Source: Actinomycetales bacterium
GTDB taxonomy: Bacteria > Actinomycetota > Actinomycetes > S36-B12
Length of the DNA: 36,600 bases
NCBI GenBank assembly: GCA_018970025.1
Contig: JAGWXF010000027.1
Location: forward strand, 1 to 36,600
Reading direction: 5' to 3'
In this document: piece after piece, positions 20,357 through 28,210 of the stretch
Position numbering within the stretch: position 1 is the first letter of the stretch
How the letters are laid out: every line of letters begins with the position of its first letter
The notes under the pieces: generated by a model
What the model saw: the letters and a program-made list of their open reading frames with translations, nothing else
The model's database searches: none
What the model was told of the DNA's origin: nothing
Position numbers and translations under genes: made by a program

Positions 20357-21576
20357 CGTCTCGGCTGCCGGGCCCAGGCCGTGAACGAGGTCACCGGCCC
20401 GCTTCGCGGTGCGATGAGCCACGGCCACGGGTGGACGTCCGCCAGGGTCAGCGAGGCGGCCCGCCGGCGCCACCCGGGTACCGGCGCGAACGTCGCGGCG
20501 AGCGGTACTCCAGCGAGGACCTCAGTCGGGCTCCCGAGCCAGGCCTGCACCTCGCGGCGATCGGCGAGGTCCGCCAGGCACTCGGCAAGGAACACCAGTC
20601 GCGGTGCTGACAGCCGAAGGCGGCGCAGGAGCGGCTCGTCGAAGACGAAGATCGCGGGCAGGCCCGGGTGTGCGTGCAGGGCCGGGTCGCCGTCGCCCAG
20701 GCTCTCCGCAGTGAGCCAGACCGCCTCGGCAGGTCCGCTGGCGCTTGCCTTGGGCGGGCCCGCGGTGTGCTGCACATCAGGGTCGCGACGCAACGTTGAG
20801 TCCACGACCGCCCTCGGCTCTCGCGGCCGGTCGGCCGGCCAGTCCTGGATCGGGCAGTGGTCCTGCAGCGGGCACTGCCCGCAGAGGCCCGCAGCGCGCT
20901 TCTCCACCTGCCATCGGCTGAACCCGTAGGGCTTGCCGGTCAGTGCCCCGACGGTCCACTGCCAGCCCAGCCGGTTCGCCGCCCGTGAACCGTCCAGCAG
21001 ATGCCGGAAGAACACCTCCTCGCCATCGCGCCAGCCCAGGCCATGTCGGACCGTCCAATGCGATGCCAGCCACATGCGCTGCTGGTTGGTGATCCAGCCT
21101 CGGTGCACCAGCTCGCCCCAGGAGTCGTCCAGGCAGCGGGCCTGTCCGGCCCACGGCTGCGGCAACGCGCCCTGGCCGAACTCCTCGACTGCGAAGCGCA
21201 GCGAGCGTCCCATCGCCGGACCGACGCGGGCGTAGAGGTGGCGCGCATACTCCTGCCACATCAGCTCATCACGGAAGCGCGCGACGTCCTCATCAGGCCC
21301 GCCGGACACGTGATCCCAGGCGCGTCGAAGGGCGATCAGCCCATGGCGGATGTACGGGGACAGGCCCGACGCCCCCCGACGGGCGCGTGGCCAGACCTCG
21401 TTGCGGCGACGGGCGTAGCCAGCCACGTCGAATGCGGCCAGGGCCGATTCAGCGGCTCGCTGCCCCCCGACGATGTCGGATGCCGCGATCGGCTGCGCGA
21501 CGATGCTGCCGAGCTCGCCGGCAACCCATGCCTGGATGGACGCCCGGTCGCCGGCGGGCGTCGTCAGTCGTCTCAT
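20353..21576 (-). CDS. Photolyase/cryptochrome-like protein with FAD domain first
   Basis: A 407-residue flavoprotein of the DNA photolyase/cryptochrome superfamily with an unusual domain order. Residues about 30-225 match the helical FAD-binding domain (LSPYIRHGLIALRRAW; WITNQQRMWLASHW; DGSRAANRLGWQWTVG). Next comes a cysteine cluster, LCGQCPLQDHCPIQ (C232, C235, C241). Residues about 283-375 (AVWLTAESLGDGDPALHAH; IFVFDEPLLRRLRLSAPRLVFL) resemble the alpha/beta antenna domain that is normally N-terminal. C148 could be a fourth ligand for an iron-sulfur cluster. It overlaps the DUF2256-DUF3253 gene by 4 bp (ATGA). DNA repair, light sensing or another flavin role cannot be decided. Confidence 0.8.
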   Translation of the reverse strand: MRRLTTPAGDRASIQAWVAGELGSIVAQPIAASDIVGGQRAAESALAAFDVAGYARRRNEVWPRARRGASGLSPYIRHGLIALRRAWDHVSGGPDEDVARFRDELMWQEYARHLYARVGPAMGRSLRFAVEEFGQGALPQPWAGQARCLDDSWGELVHRGWITNQQRMWLASHWTVRHGLGWRDGEEVFFRHLLDGSRAANRLGWQWTVGALTGKPYGFSRWQVEKRAAGLCGQCPLQDHCPIQDWPADRPREPRAVVDSTLRRDPDVQHTAGPPKASASGPAEAVWLTAESLGDGDPALHAHPGLPAIFVFDEPLLRRLRLSAPRLVFLAECLADLADRREVQAWLGSPTEVLAGVPLAATFAPVPGWRRRAASLTLADVHPWPWLIAPRSGPVTSFTAWARQPRR

Positions 21577-21950
21577 GCCCGCCTGATCCGGATCGGCCCC
21601 TTCGCGGTAGACGGATCAACCGCCTGACCACCCTGGGTGATCACCACCTCGCCTGCGGCCACCAGTCGTCGCGCCGCTCGGCGGGCCGGCTCCATCAGGC
21701 CGTGCCAGTCATCGCCGGCTGCCACGCACCTGGCTGCCTCGCTGGGGCAGATACTGGCGCCGGCAGCTCGGCTCGACAGCAAGGACCGGATGGCGTCCTC
21801 CAGCGCGAGATCCACGGCCGTGACCTTGCGCTGGCGGCAGCCATCCGAGCAGTAGCGGATATCCGCCCAGTTCCGTGCCCAGGCCTTGCGCCACTGCATC
21901 GTCCGACCGCACGATGCGCAGGGCTTCTCCTGGGCCCTGGTCACCGCCAT
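21573..21950 (-). CDS. DUF2256-DUF3253 fusion protein
   Basis: A 125-residue protein joining two small domains. Residues about 8-45 form a DUF2256 zinc-ribbon-like motif (KPCASCGRTMQWRKAWARNW, then IRYCSDGCRQRK: CxxC plus CxxxC). Residues about 46-125 match DUF3253, a winged-helix-like module (ICPSEAARCV; LMEPARRAARRLVAAGEVVITQGG; DPSTAKGPIRIRR). Neither domain has a known reaction. DUF2256 genes are often next to cryptochrome/photolyase genes, and here the stop overlaps the start of the photolyase-like gene (ATGA), so a joint role is likely. It follows ilvC by 32 bp on the same strand. The ATG at 21950 has no clear ribosome site; a GTG two codons later is possible. Confidence 0.85.
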   Translation of the reverse strand: MAVTRAQEKPCASCGRTMQWRKAWARNWADIRYCSDGCRQRKVTAVDLALEDAIRSLLSSRAAGASICPSEAARCVAAGDDWHGLMEPARRAARRLVAAGEVVITQGGQAVDPSTAKGPIRIRRA

Positions 21951-21982
21951 CGGCGCCGTTCGTCGCGGATCGAGTCGCCCGG

Positions 21983-23023
<1,041 letters not shown>

Positions 23024-23094
23024 TCAAGATGTCGTGCGCGTCACGTGCCGTGCCGGGCGAGAGTGAAGGCTACCGCCCGGGCCGGGCCGGGACC

Positions 23095-23619
23095 TCAGGC
23101 CGTGCGATCGACTGGCCGGAGCGACCGATCGGTGATCGACCGCGAGCCGCGTCCCACGGCGACCATGCCCGACTTCACCAGCTCCTTGATGCCAAAGGGC
23201 TCCAGCATCCGCAGGAAGGTCTGCAGCTTCTCCGCGTTCCCCGTGACCTCGACGGTGATGGCCTCAGGCGCGACATCGACCACCTTCGCCTTGAACAGGC
23301 CCACCACCTCCAGGACCTGCGATCGGGTCTCGGCGTCCGCCTTGACCTTGACCAGCATGAACTCCCGTGCGACCGACTGCTCGGGCTCGAGCTCGACGAT
23401 CTTCAGCACGTTGATGAGCTTGTTCAGCTGCTTGGTCACCTGCTCCAGGGGCAGGCCCTCCACGTTGACCACGATCGTCATCCGGGAGATCTCCGGGACC
23501 TCCGTCGGGCCGACGGCAAGGGACTCGATGTTGAACCCGCGCCGGGAGAACAGGCTGGCGACCCGGGCCAGCACCCCTGGCTTGTCCTCGACCAGGACCG
23601 AGAGCGTATGCCGCGACAT
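23095..23619 (-). CDS. ilvN: Acetolactate synthase small (regulatory) subunit
   Basis: A 174-residue subunit that binds IlvB, raises its activity and gives valine feedback inhibition. The N-terminal ACT domain reads RHTLSVLVEDKPGVLARVASLFSRRGFNIESLAVG, followed by the second ferredoxin-like domain (REFMLVKVKAD... VDVAPEAITVEVTGNAEKLQTFL). Length is normal. Its ATG overlaps the ilvB stop by one base (TGATG), so translation is coupled. Confidence 0.97.
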   Translation of the reverse strand: MSRHTLSVLVEDKPGVLARVASLFSRRGFNIESLAVGPTEVPEISRMTIVVNVEGLPLEQVTKQLNKLINVLKIVELEPEQSVAREFMLVKVKADAETRSQVLEVVGLFKAKVVDVAPEAITVEVTGNAEKLQTFLRMLEPFGIKELVKSGMVAVGRGSRSITDRSLRPVDRTA

Positions 23620-25373
23620 CAGTCGTCACTCCCCCACTCAGGCGCCATGGAGCGCGCGATCATGATGTCGTCATTGCTGGTGCCGGCTGCCACCATCGGC
23701 CAGACCATCGCGTCCTTATGGACGACGAAGTCGATGACGACCGGCGCATCGTTCATGCCGAGAGCCTTCTCGATCGTCGCATCGACCTCCTCCGGCGTCT
23801 CGCAGCGCAGCCCGTGGCAGCCATAGGCATCGGCCAGCTTGACGAAGTCGGGCACCCGGTGCGAGTGCAGGTCGGTGTTGGAGTAGCGCTCGTTGTAGAA
23901 CAGGGTCTGCCACTGGCGGACCATGCCCAGGCTGGAGTTGTTGATCAGGGCGACCTTGATCGGGATGTCGTTCACCGTGCAGGTGACCAGCTCCTGGTTG
24001 GTCATCTGGAAGCAGCCATCGCCGTCGATCGCCCAGACGGTGGCATCCGGCCGGCCCACCTTGGCGCCCATCGCCGCCGGGACGGCGTATCCCATCGTCC
24101 CCAGGCCCCCGGAGTTCAGCCAGGTACCGGGGTGCTCGTAGCCGATGAACTGCGCCGCCCACATCTGGTGCTGGCCGACGCCCGCGGAGTAGATGGAGTC
24201 CGGCCCGGAGATCTGGCCCAGCCGCGCGATGACGTACTGCGGCGACAGCGAGCCATCCTGCGGTATGTCGTACCCCAGCGGATAGGTCTCCCGCATCCGG
24301 CTCAGGGTCGACCACCAGGCGGCGTAGTCGCCCCGCTGGTGCACCGCGAACTCGTGCTCGATCGCGGCGATCAGCTCGGGGATCACCTCGGCGAGGTCGC
24401 CGACGATGGGGACGTCCGCATGCCGGTTCTTGCCGATCTCGGCCGGGTCGATATCCGCGTGGATGATCGCCGCGTTGGGGGCGAACGTCGACAGCTTGCC
24501 GGTGACCCGATCGTCGAAGCGGGCACCGAGTGCCACGATGAGGTCGGCCTTCTGCAGGGCCCCCACGGCCGCGACCGTTCCGTGCATGCCGGGCATGCCC
24601 AGGTGCTGCGGATGGGAGTCGGGGAACGCCCCCCTGGCCATCAAGGTGGTGACGACTGGGATGCCGGTGAGGTCTGCCAGGCGACGCAGGCTCGCCGAGG
24701 CATTCGCCCGGATCACGCCGCCCCCGACATAGAGCACCGGCTGCCTGGCATCGACGATCATCCGGGCTGCCTCGCGTACCTGCTTGGCATGGGGCCGGGT
24801 GACCGGGTGGTAGCCGGGCAGGTCGATGACCGGCGGCCAGTCGAAGGAGGTCATCGCCTGCAGGGCATCCTTGGAGACGTCGACCAGGACGGGCCCGGGC
24901 CGGCCGGTCGACGCCAGGTGGAAGGCCTCGGCGATGGCGCGGGGGATCTCGTCGGGGTTGGTCACCAGGAAGTTGTGCTTGGTGATCGGCATGGTGATGC
25001 CGCGGATGTCAGCCTCCTGGAAGGCATCGGTGCCGATCGACCCGCTGGGCACCTGCCCGGTGATCGCGACCATCGGGACGGAGTCCATGTGGGCATCGGC
25101 GATCGGGGTCACCAGGTTCGTGGCTCCCGGGCCGCTGGTGGCCATGCAGACCCCCACCCGGCCGGTTGCCGCGGCATAGCCCTCAGCCGCATGGCCGGCC
25201 CCCTGCTCGTGCCTGACCAGCACATGGCGGACGACCTGGGAGTCCATCAGCGGGTCATAGAGCGGCAGGATCGCCCCGCCCGGGATGCCGAAGACGTCGG
25301 TGACGCCCACGGACTCCAGTGATCGCACCAGGCTCTGCGCGCCGGTGAGTTGCTCGCCCATCGCTCCTGCCAT
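23619..25373 (-). CDS. ilvB: Acetolactate synthase large (catalytic) subunit
   Basis: ThDP-dependent enzyme making 2-acetolactate from pyruvate, or 2-aceto-2-hydroxybutyrate with 2-oxobutyrate: the common first step of BCAA synthesis. The 584-residue protein shows the ThDP-activating Glu region ([19 protein letters not shown]), the FAD-type central domain and the metal/ThDP motif [19 protein letters not shown] ending in INN. The start is ATG 25373 or ATG 25361 (MGEQLTGAQ); neither has an ideally spaced ribosome site. A Val/Leu/Ile-rich leader peptide and an intrinsic terminator precede it, so expression is probably set by attenuation. Confidence 0.97.
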   Translation of the reverse strand: MAGAMGEQLTGAQSLVRSLESVGVTDVFGIPGGAILPLYDPLMDSQVVRHVLVRHEQGAGHAAEGYAAATGRVGVCMATSGPGATNLVTPIADAHMDSVPMVAITGQVPSGSIGTDAFQEADIRGITMPITKHNFLVTNPDEIPRAIAEAFHLASTGRPGPVLVDVSKDALQAMTSFDWPPVIDLPGYHPVTRPHAKQVREAARMIVDARQPVLYVGGGVIRANASASLRRLADLTGIPVVTTLMARGAFPDSHPQHLGMPGMHGTVAAVGALQKADLIVALGARFDDRVTGKLSTFAPNAAIIHADIDPAEIGKNRHADVPIVGDLAEVIPELIAAIEHEFAVHQRGDYAAWWSTLSRMRETYPLGYDIPQDGSLSPQYVIARLGQISGPDSIYSAGVGQHQMWAAQFIGYEHPGTWLNSGGLGTMGYAVPAAMGAKVGRPDATVWAIDGDGCFQMTNQELVTCTVNDIPIKVALINNSSLGMVRQWQTLFYNERYSNTDLHSHRVPDFVKLADAYGCHGLRCETPEEVDATIEKALGMNDAPVVIDFVVHKDAMVWPMVAAGTSNDDIMIARSMAPEWGSDD

Positions 25374-25456
25374 CCTTCACGTCGCTGCGGTTGCCGATCG
25401 ACCCGCACGGTCGGTCGGCCGGGTGCCTGTCGCCGGGCACGTACGCCCTCGCAATG

Positions 25457-25477
25457 AAAAACCCCCCGGCCCGGGTT
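25457..25477 (-). terminator. Attenuator terminator upstream of ilvB
   Basis: On the minus strand AACCC and GGGTT form a GC-rich hairpin around GGGCCGGG and are followed by a run of five T. It lies between the leader peptide and ilvB. Upstream, GCGCGC arms at 25492-25497 and 25518-25523 can form a separate stem that overlaps the leader stop codon. Confidence 0.75.
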
Positions 25478-25510
25478 GGGAACGGAGGGCAGCGCGCCGG
25501 TTGACGGTCG

Positions 25511-25564
25511 TCAGCCCGCGCGCCTGATTACTACGAGGTCGTGGTGTGCCACGGGCAGAACCAT
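25511..25564 (-). CDS. Val/Leu/Ile-rich leader peptide of ilvB
   Basis: A 17-codon frame encodes MVLPVAHHDLVVIRRAG: seven of seventeen codons are Val, Leu or Ile, with a V-V-I run near the end. Leader peptides of this kind precede ilvBNC in many actinobacteria and stall when charged BCAA-tRNAs are scarce. It is followed by two possible hairpins, the last a terminator, 84 nt before ilvB. A second frame from an ATG at 25570 reads MPLWFCPWHTTTS and has GGAG only two nt upstream; it lacks BCAA codons and is judged less likely. Confidence 0.8.
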   Translation of the reverse strand: MVLPVAHHDLVVIRRAG

Positions 25565-25613
25565 AGCGGCATCGCTCCGGCTTGTCACCCGACCGCGACG
25601 AATGAGCAGCCGG

Positions 25614-25748
25614 TCACGCCTGCAGCAGGTCGACACCCTGCTGCCGCGCGGCCGCGCGGGCGACGTGATGGTCCTCATCGGCGAAGGCCCAGGACATGAC
25701 GATGGACGCGTCGAGAACGAACCCCGCCTCTTGCGTCCGGCGATTCAC
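25614..25748 (-). pseudogene. VapC-type toxin remnant with most of the PIN domain deleted
   Basis: An open frame of 44 residues from GTG 25748 begins with a PIN-domain N-terminus (AGFVLDASIVMSWAFADED, first catalytic Asp) and jumps after some 15 residues to what looks like the extreme C-terminus of such toxins (AAARQQGVDLLQA). A complete VapC has about 130 residues, so the centre with the remaining catalytic acids is missing. The join is in frame, hence a neat internal deletion. It lies just downstream of a Phd/YefM-like antitoxin gene that is itself frameshifted. Confidence 0.65.
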
Positions 25749-26010
25749 ATCCGCCTCCCGGTGTCAATCGCGTCCGAATCGAGATGCCGAGGGTCCGACC
25801 CTCGCCAGCCGAGAGGATTCGGTCAATCGCAGCCCTGCGCTGCTCCCCTGTGCGCTGATCGACGGGCTGCAGCGAGGCAATGGGGTGGCCGTGCCGGGTA
25901 ACCGTCACGACCCGGCCGCCGATGACCTCCTCGAGCACCGACGACAGGTGAGCCTTCCGCTCGTAGATGCCGATGGTTCCATCGGCCGACACGGGCGAGG
26001 CAGCGGTCAT
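25675..26010 (-). pseudogene. Phd/YefM-type antitoxin with frameshifted C-terminus
   Basis: From ATG 26010 the first 79 residues are a typical Phd/YefM antitoxin: TIGIYERKAHLSSVLEEVIGG, then RVVTVTRHGHPIASLQPVDQ and a toxin-binding helix. After GISIR (about 25774) the sequence becomes an Arg/Gly-rich tail running over the toxin gene to 25675. Adding one G at that point would restore DAIDTGRRM and a stop (25749-25747) that overlaps the toxin GTG in a GTGA junction, the usual layout of such pairs. So a single-base deletion is likely. The DNA-binding half may still be made. Confidence 0.65.
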
Positions 26011-26067
26011 GGAGCCGACCGTGCGATCTGGTCAGGCTCTCGTCAACCTTCGAACTGCCCGATGCCC

Positions 26068-28143
26068 TCACGCCCGCCCGGTGAGCATCCGGTCCAGGAC
26101 GTTCGAGCACACCCGGCGCAGGCCGGCCGTCGGCCCCTCCACCACCAGGCACCCGCTTGCGGTGATCGAGCTCACCGCGAGGACCAGGCCACCCGCGGGG
26201 GTTCGGGTGACGGCCAGGTCGGCTCGCAGGGACGGATCAGGCGCACGCGCCGGGCCATGCTCGAAGACGCCGAAGTGATCCGGCGTGCTCGGCGTGCTGG
26301 TGGCCAGGATGGTGGTCTGGCCAGGGGTCGGCAGGCTGGCATCCCACTGATCGAACTCATTGCCCGGCCCGGTGTTGATGCCCTCGGAGCCGAACTCCTC
26401 GCCCGCCACCCCGGCGAATGCCCAGTCCCAGTCCGGTGCGTGGCTGGCATCCGTGCGGGTGAACGTCATCGAGGCGCCGGCGCCGAAGCCGGCGAACCCG
26501 ACCCCGACCAGCGCATTCGGAGGCCTGCCCTGCTCGGCCCACAGTCCGCCGAGGCACGACTCGTATTGATGGAGCCGGTCGGCGGGCTCCACGGAGCAGG
26601 TCTGGGATCCGCCCCAGCGGCGCACCTCCATCAGGTGCGGCTTGGCTGGATGCAGGCTGGTCACCCAGTACAGGCCGTTGCCGCCGAGGTAGATGACATT
26701 CCCGCCGCGGTCGAGGAAGGCGGCCAGGGCGTCGAGCATCCGGGAGGTCCAGTACTCCGGGTGGGCGGAGAGGATGAGGACGTCCACGCCGGCAAGTGCC
26801 GCACTGCCCTGCTCGTGCAGGGCGCGATCGCCCACCACCCCGGGAGCCCTGCCGTCCTGGACGAGCCAGTGCCAGGCATACAGGTCGGCGGTGAGCAGGT
26901 GCGCGGGCAGGTCGCCCACCGCGAAGCCGTCGCCCCCGTCGACCTCGAGCCGGGCCTGCGGCCCGAAGGTCGGGCAGGGCCGACGTGCCGTGGTGATGAT
27001 GACCGGGGACCCGTCGGCGTGCAGGGAGTAGTGGGAGCGCCCTGGCCAGGTATCCGGGTCACGGCCGAGATTGCCGTAGGCCTGCCAGGTCAGGGTCGAG
27101 GCCAGCAGGCTGACCCGTGCCGGGCGCTGCACCACGAACGGGATGTCCAGCACCTCGCCCTGCGACTGGACGCGGATGCCGTAGAACCCGGCCTGCGCAT
27201 CGGCCGGGATATCCACGGCATGCACGACCGGCCACCGGCAGTCCTCGAGATCGTCCCGGTGGAAGTGGATCGAGCCGGCCGGCGTCAGCAGGTGGCCGTT
27301 CGTCTCCACCGGTGCCGGGTACTCGCCGCTGAACGCGGGCGCCTGGTGCAGGCGCAACGCGGGGGTCGATCCGCCGACCCCGGGGATCGAGTCCGAGTCG
27401 GTGCGATCGGCGAAGTCCCAGGCATGCGCCGGGGCCGGGCCGTACCCGTTCATGATGTCCATGAGCTCGACGATGTCCAGGGCCCGGCCGTGCACCTGCA
27501 GGCCGGTGACAGTGCCGTCGAAGGCCCCGTTGGCGAGGTCGAGCCCGGCTCCGATCGCGAGGTCGATCCCGGTGGTGCCCAGTTCGGGCCGCTGGGCCGA
27601 CGTCGGTCCGCCGGCAAGCGCGTCGAAGCCCTGGACGAAGGGCCCGCCGGTGCGGCCCCATGGCGCACTGAAGACATCGACCGAGCCATCGGGCCGCCAG
27701 GCCGCCCCGATGAAGTGCCAGGCGCGCTCGCGGATCCGCTGCCCGGTCAGGCGCGGCTCGCCTGTGGCATCGGCCAGTGCCAGCATGCCGTCGACGACTG
27801 CCAGGCCGGCTCGCCGCGACGACCCGGGTTCGGCCCAGGAGAGCACGAATGCTCGGTGGCTGAGGTCGGTGGGCCGGGCCCAGGCGCAGATCGTCATGCC
27901 GGCTGCCGGCGAGGCATCGACGCGAGCGCTGGCATAGGAGCCGGGCTCGGCGCCCTCGTCAGGGGCGCTGAACTCCCCCGCGCCCCAGTCGCATGGGTAT
28001 GCGATCACGCCCGGTCCGGCCGGGTGCGGATCGCCATGCTGCCACCGCCAGACGGCTGCCGTGGCCTGCGCCACGCCGCGTGCATGCAGTCGCACGACCT
28101 GGCCTGGAACTGCCTCGAGGGTGTCGACGTAGCCGCGAATCAC
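26068..28143 (-). CDS. N,N-dimethylformamidase large-subunit-like protein
   Basis: A 691-residue protein resembling the catalytic (large) subunit of N,N-dimethylformamidase, which hydrolyses dimethylformamide to dimethylamine and formate. In order: an N-terminal beta domain with VPGQVVRLHARG, a LamG/concanavalin-like domain (about 80-235; FDGTVTGLQVHGRAL), and a C-terminal amidotransferase-like domain (about 310-690) with LTWQAYGNLG (Y356), LYAWHWL (Y422), LILSAHPEYWTSRM (E463) and NVIYLGGNGLYW. DMFase binds iron through Tyr and Glu; Y356 and E463 are candidates by position only. No small subunit gene is visible. The GTG at 28143 has TAGCCT six nt upstream and a LacI-type operator 27 nt upstream. 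The true substrate is unknown. Confidence 0.82.
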   Translation of the reverse strand: MIRGYVDTLEAVPGQVVRLHARGVAQATAAVWRWQHGDPHPAGPGVIAYPCDWGAGEFSAPDEGAEPGSYASARVDASPAAGMTICAWARPTDLSHRAFVLSWAEPGSSRRAGLAVVDGMLALADATGEPRLTGQRIRERAWHFIGAAWRPDGSVDVFSAPWGRTGGPFVQGFDALAGGPTSAQRPELGTTGIDLAIGAGLDLANGAFDGTVTGLQVHGRALDIVELMDIMNGYGPAPAHAWDFADRTDSDSIPGVGGSTPALRLHQAPAFSGEYPAPVETNGHLLTPAGSIHFHRDDLEDCRWPVVHAVDIPADAQAGFYGIRVQSQGEVLDIPFVVQRPARVSLLASTLTWQAYGNLGRDPDTWPGRSHYSLHADGSPVIITTARRPCPTFGPQARLEVDGGDGFAVGDLPAHLLTADLYAWHWLVQDGRAPGVVGDRALHEQGSAALAGVDVLILSAHPEYWTSRMLDALAAFLDRGGNVIYLGGNGLYWVTSLHPAKPHLMEVRRWGGSQTCSVEPADRLHQYESCLGGLWAEQGRPPNALVGVGFAGFGAGASMTFTRTDASHAPDWDWAFAGVAGEEFGSEGINTGPGNEFDQWDASLPTPGQTTILATSTPSTPDHFGVFEHGPARAPDPSLRADLAVTRTPAGGLVLAVSSITASGCLVVEGPTAGLRRVCSNVLDRMLTGRA

Positions 28144-28149
28144 GTCGGC

Positions 28150-28155
28150 AGGCTA
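28150..28155 (-). promoter_or_regulatory. Leaderless -10 element of the dimethylformamidase-like gene
   Basis: TAGCCT lies 6 nt before the GTG at 28143, with no Shine-Dalgarno. The palindrome at 28170-28185 begins 14 bp further upstream and would overlap the -35 region. Confidence 0.5.
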
Positions 28156-28169
28156 CGCGAAAACTCTTG

Positions 28170-28185
28170 GAACAAGCGCATGTTC
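28170..28185. promoter_or_regulatory. LacI-type operator, imperfect copy
   Basis: GAACAAGCGCATGTTC differs by one base from the perfect palindrome in the P450 promoter (31440-31455). Its place just upstream of the -10 of the dimethylformamidase-like gene is right for a repressor site, most likely for the LacI-family protein encoded at 30320-31369. Confidence 0.7.
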
Positions 28186-28210
28186 AGCGATATTGACCTC
28201 GCGCGTCCGG

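Noticed and set aside
23718..25322. 534-residue plus-strand open frame opposite ilvB
   Set aside because: Antisense shadow of acetolactate synthase with no family features.
25529..25570. Alternative leader peptide MPLWFCPWHTTTS before ilvB
   Set aside because: It has no branched-chain codons, whereas the overlapping frame is rich in them and ends next to the hairpins.
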